Notes under the pieces: generated by a model | What the model was told of the DNA's origin: nothing | Database searches by the model: none | Seen by the model: the letters and a program-made list of their open reading frames with translations, nothing else | Program-made: the position numbers and the translations under genes | Part shown: piece after piece, positions 6,122-8,142 of the stretch | Layout: each line of letters starts with the position of its first letter | How positions within the stretch are numbered: position 1 is the stretch's first letter | Source: Clostridiales bacterium | GTDB taxonomy: Bacteria > Bacillota_A > Clostridia > Christensenellales > Borkfalkiaceae | NCBI GenBank assembly: GCA_015055785.1 | Contig: SVHQ01000070.1 | Span: forward strand, 1-8,142 | Length of the DNA: 8,142 nt | Direction: 5' to 3'

Positions 6122-6163
6122 CCCATTTCACGTAAAAAACAGATAAAAATAGGGAACTTTTTT

Positions 6164-6222
6164 ATAAAAATGCAAAATAAACTTCAAAAATGCTTGACAT
6201 CTTCCAATCGGGGTAATATAAT
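6164..6222 (+). promoter_or_regulatory. Consensus sigma-A promoter of rpoB with UP-like A-tracts
   Basis: TTGACA (6194-6199), a 17-bp spacer and TATAAT (6217-6222) match the consensus at all 12 positions. Directly upstream, A-runs at 6166-6170, 6174-6177 and 6186-6190 form an AT-rich block like an UP element for the alpha C-terminal domain. The start should be near 6229, giving an rpoB leader of about 265 bases. Such a strong private promoter fits rpoB lying outside the usual ribosomal-protein operon here. Confidence 0.85.
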
Positions 6223-6254
6223 TAGATAATGTATCATTATGCTTAAAATGGCGT

Positions 6255-6280
6255 AATGTCGGTTAAATAGACATTTTTTT
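6255..6280 (+). terminator. Weak attenuator-like hairpin early in the rpoB leader
   Basis: AATGTC (6255-6260) pairs with GACATT (6270-6275) around a 9-base loop, and the T-run continues to 6280. The layout is that of an intrinsic terminator about 25-50 bases after the predicted start, but the stem is only 6 bp with two G-C pairs. It may pause rather than stop RNA polymerase, or may do nothing. Confidence 0.3.
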
Positions 6281-6341
6281 GGCAAAATTTCCTTAAAAAA
6301 GGGTAAAAAAAGCGGTAAAAAATGGCAAAAATCGACAAAAA
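6274..6341 (+). other. Helically phased A/T tracts (predicted curved DNA)
   Basis: Seven tracts follow each other at roughly one helical turn: T7 (6274-6280), AAAATTT (6284-6290), A6 (6295-6300), A7 (6305-6311), A6 (6317-6322), A5 (6327-6331) and A5 (6337-6341). Centre-to-centre steps are about 10, 10.5, 10.5, 11.5, 9.5 and 10 bp. This arrangement is expected to bend DNA strongly. It lies inside the transcribed leader of the main rpoB promoter and just upstream of the possible second promoter. Confidence 0.6.
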
Positions 6342-6361
6342 TTCTTTTCAATATATATATT
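6332..6361 (+). promoter_or_regulatory. Possible second rpoB promoter
   Basis: TCGACA (6332-6337), an 18-bp spacer and TATATT (6356-6361) each match the sigma-A consensus at 5 of 6 positions. The start would be near 6369, about 125 bases before rpoB. AT-richness makes chance -10 matches common here, so support rests on the spacing and on the phased A-tracts upstream. Confidence 0.3.
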
Positions 6362-6495
6362 ATAGCGAAAAAATACGCAAAAGTAAAGCGGAAGATATTA
6401 AAAAGTTTCAAATCAAGACAAAATTTCGATTTTTATCGATGAAAAGATATACTCGGTAGATCGCCTAAAAATTATGCAAGGAGCAAATTAAGAGA

Positions 6496-8142
6496 ATGGA
6501 TTTACCTATTCACAAGTATGGCAAAACCGAAAGAAGAAAATTCGGTAAGATCAACGAAGTCATCGACATTCCCGATCTCGTTGAAATCCAGAAAGACAGC
6601 TACAATGCTTTCATCGAAGAGGGCATCAGCGAGGTATTCGAGGATTTCTCCCCGATTACCGACTACTCCGACCACTTTGAACTCTATTTCTTAGAGCACA
6701 GATTTGGCGATAAACCTAAGTACGACGAAAAAGAATGTCGTACACGTGACGCAACATACGCGCTTCCTTTGCGTGTGAAAGTGCGTCTTGTAAACAAGGT
6801 TAAAAACGAAGTCGTTGATCAAGAAGTATTCATGGGCGATATGCCTTTGATGACGGAAAACGGCGCCTTCATCATCAACGGTGCAGAACGTGTTATCGTT
6901 TCCCAGCTCGTTCGTTCGCCTGGCGTTTATAACGCTTCCAGCAAGGACAAGACGGGTAAAGAAATGTTCGCGAGCACCGTAATGCCCAACCGTGGGGCTT
7001 GGCTCGAACTCGAACAGGACGCGCAAGACGCGCTCTACGTTCGTGTGGATAGAAAGAAGAAGCTTTGCATCACGGTGCTTTTGCGTGCGCTCGGCTACGG
7101 TTCAAACCGCGCCATCGAAGATTTGTTCCCTGGGGACAAGATTATTGCTTCGACGCTTGCAAAGGATACGGCAAAGAGCGAATCGGACGGTTTGTATGAA
7201 TTGTACAGAAGATTGCGTCCTGGCGAAGCACCTACGGAAGATTCCGTTCGTGCGCACCTTTTCAATTTGTTCTTTGATCCTCGCCGTTACGACATCGCGA
7301 AGGTCGGCAGATACAAGTATAATAAAAAGCTCAACTTGGCGTACAGATTGCCTGGTTGCAGAGTAGCTGACGCGGTTGTAAACCCTGAAACGGGCGAAAT
7401 TATCGCGGAAGCAGGGGAGAAAATCTCCGAAGAAAAGGCAAAGCTTATTCAAAATTGCGGCATCAACGAAATTTTCGTATTGGTTGACGATGCGGAAGAC
7501 GGTGAAATCCGCCATAAGATTATTGCAAACAATACGGTGGATTTTGCTGCGATTTCCGACGTACCTTTGAACGTACGCGCAAAAGATTTCGGACTTTTGC
7601 CCACCGTTTATTATCCTAACTATCGCTTCTCCAAGTTGATCGCAGAGGAATGCGCGAATTTGACTGTGGAAGAAGTAGCGGAAAAATACATCGACGATAT
7701 CAACGCGCTTTACTATACGACGGAAAAGCTCGAAGAACCCGATGAAAAGCCCGAAGAAAAGAAGAACAGAGAAAAGAGAAGAGACAACCGTCGTAAGTTT
7801 GTTGCGGCTTGTAAGCTCTTCCACGAAATTATGAACGCACAGCATCCCGTTCCCACCAAGGAACAGAAGAAAGAAATGCGTCCTCTTATCGACAAACTCT
7901 GTCATAAGCATATTACGGTAGACGATATCGTTGCGTCCATTTCCACCAACCTCGATTTGAAGTATGGCATCGGCACCATCGACAACATCGACCACCTCGG
8001 CAACCGCCGTGTGCGTTCGGTTGGCGAATTGCTTCAAAACCAACTCCGCGTGGGTATCGCAAGACTCGAAAGACTCATCAAGGAGAGAATGGCGACGCAG
8101 GATCCTCAAGACGTAACCCCCTCGGGACTCATCAACATCAGA
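6496..8142 (+). CDS. rpoB: RNA polymerase beta subunit (N-terminal 549 residues)
   Basis: The reading frame stays open from the ATG at 6496 to the right edge, exactly 549 codons. It opens [17 protein letters not shown]. Family hallmarks include [13 protein letters not shown] (residues about 87-99), [23 protein letters not shown] (the N-terminal rifampicin-region motif), [60 protein letters not shown] and [20 protein letters not shown]. The window ends just before the SQLSQFMDQ rifampicin cluster I. Compared with Bacillus RpoB, the segment between the PETGEIIAE region and [12 protein letters not shown] (about residues 312-471) is roughly 90 residues longer by eye, with a highly charged stretch at 412-435. 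AAGGAG (6478-6483) lies 12 bases before the ATG, a rather long spacing, but no better start fits the family N-terminus. Upstream lies rqcP on the other strand, not rplL. Confidence 0.96.
   Translation, partial: MDLPIHKYGKTERRKFGKINEVIDIPDLVEIQKDSYNAFIEEGISEVFEDFSPITDYSDHFELYFLEHRFGDKPKYDEKECRTRDATYALPLRVKVRLVNKVKNEVVDQEVFMGDMPLMTENGAFIINGAERVIVSQLVRSPGVYNASSKDKTGKEMFASTVMPNRGAWLELEQDAQDALYVRVDRKKKLCITVLLRALGYGSNRAIEDLFPGDKIIASTLAKDTAKSESDGLYELYRRLRPGEAPTEDSVRAHLFNLFFDPRRYDIAKVGRYKYNKKLNLAYRLPGCRVADAVVNPETGEIIAEAGEKISEEKAKLIQNCGINEIFVLVDDAEDGEIRHKIIANNTVDFAAISDVPLNVRAKDFGLLPTVYYPNYRFSKLIAEECANLTVEEVAEKYIDDINALYYTTEKLEEPDEKPEEKKNREKRRDNRRKFVAACKLFHEIMNAQHPVPTKEQKKEMRPLIDKLCHKHITVDDIVASISTNLDLKYGIGTIDNIDHLGNRRVRSVGELLQNQLRVGIARLERLIKERMATQDPQDVTPSGLINIR
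7729..7800 (+). other. Charged Lys/Arg/Glu-rich segment inside RpoB
   Basis: Codons 412-435 encode a run beginning [18 protein letters not shown] and continuing DNRRKF, dominated by K, R, E and D. It falls within the region where this RpoB is longer than the Bacillus protein and lies before the conserved [12 protein letters not shown] block (472 onward). The frame remains open and flanking motifs are intact, so it is a genuine part of the protein, probably a surface-exposed lineage insertion. Confidence 0.6.

Larger units (their letters stand above)
5943..6495. other. Divergent regulatory region between rqcP and rpoB
   Basis: These 553 bases contain no convincing gene. They hold the rqcP leader (5949-6085), the minus-strand promoter (6092-6121), an A-tract-rich stretch upstream of the rpoB -35, the rpoB promoter (6194-6222), a weak early hairpin (6255-6280), phased A-tracts (6274-6341), a possible second promoter (6332-6361) and the remaining rpoB leader with its Shine-Dalgarno. 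No tRNA, ribosomal-protein gene or transposon remnant is seen. Confidence 0.7.

Noticed and set aside
6184..6411. A 75-codon minus-strand frame in the rpoB promoter region, Phe/Ile-rich like a membrane peptide
   Set aside because: The hydrophobic residues come from reading A-tracts backwards. It lies across the rpoB promoter and leader, has no Shine-Dalgarno, and no family is recognised.
7102..8109. A 335-codon open frame on the minus strand opposite rpoB
   Set aside because: It is fully antisense to unmistakable rpoB codons, has no ribosome site and reads as a Cys/Arg/Phe-rich shadow translation; long antisense frames are common opposite strongly biased highly expressed genes.
1..8142. Mobile elements, CRISPR arrays, tRNA or rRNA genes
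   Set aside because: No transposase, integrase, terminal inverted repeats, regularly spaced repeats, cloverleaf or rRNA-like sequence was found on either strand.

Overview
The window looks like chromosomal DNA from a low-to-mid GC Bacillota, most likely class Clostridia. The evidence is strong AAGGAG-type Shine-Dalgarno sites, near-consensus sigma-A promoters with 17-18 bp spacers, an RqcP/YabO-type S4 protein, meso-DAP dehydrogenase, and an RpoB amino-terminal half that reads like clostridial RpoB. The divergent PurA and the long charged segment in RpoB suggest a poorly sampled, possibly uncultured lineage. That placement is inference; no database could be searched. Everything recognisable is housekeeping. 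I see no mobile element, CRISPR array, tRNA, rRNA, toxin or defence gene.

Layout, left to right. (1) The left edge holds the start of a zinc-ribbon NUDIX hydrolase on the minus strand (1-124, runs off the edge). A 381-base divergent region follows, carrying its promoter, the purA promoter and a structured purA leader. (2) purA (506-1780, +) ends in an intrinsic terminator at 1891-1925. (3) ddh, meso-diaminopimelate dehydrogenase (2058-3041, +), has its own extended -10 promoter. It converges on radA across a perfect 10-bp hairpin that can work as a terminator in both directions. (4) A minus-strand cluster is transcribed from about 6085 toward 3109: rqcP/yabO (S4 protein), then ispDF (fused IspD-IspF) with a 4-base ATGA overlap, then radA 63 bases on. 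(5) A 553-base divergent region separates this cluster from rpoB. It holds a promoter and structured leader for rqcP, a perfect-consensus rpoB promoter, helically phased A-tracts and a possible second rpoB promoter. (6) rpoB (6496 to the right edge, +, first 549 codons) stops just short of rifampicin cluster I.

The genes do not form one pathway. They cover AMP synthesis (PurA), peptidoglycan/lysine precursor synthesis (Ddh), recombination and repair (RadA), isoprenoid precursors by the MEP pathway (IspDF), ribosome rescue (RqcP), transcription (RpoB) and probably nucleotide clean-up (NUDIX). In Bacillus subtilis radA, disA, yacL, ispD and ispF lie together not far upstream of the rplKAJL-rpoBC block. 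This window looks like a compressed, rearranged remnant: disA and yacL are absent between radA and ispDF, ispD and ispF are fused, and rpoB has no rplJ-rplL in front of it.

The most interesting material is regulatory: (a) the purA promoter, with a near-palindrome over its -10 and a leader offering mutually exclusive hairpins; (b) the rqcP leader, with repeated TTCAC motifs that could compete for one partner near the Shine-Dalgarno; (c) seven A/T tracts at about 10.5-bp intervals in the rpoB leader. The charged insertion in RpoB is the main protein-level oddity. I found no convincing new multi-gene system.
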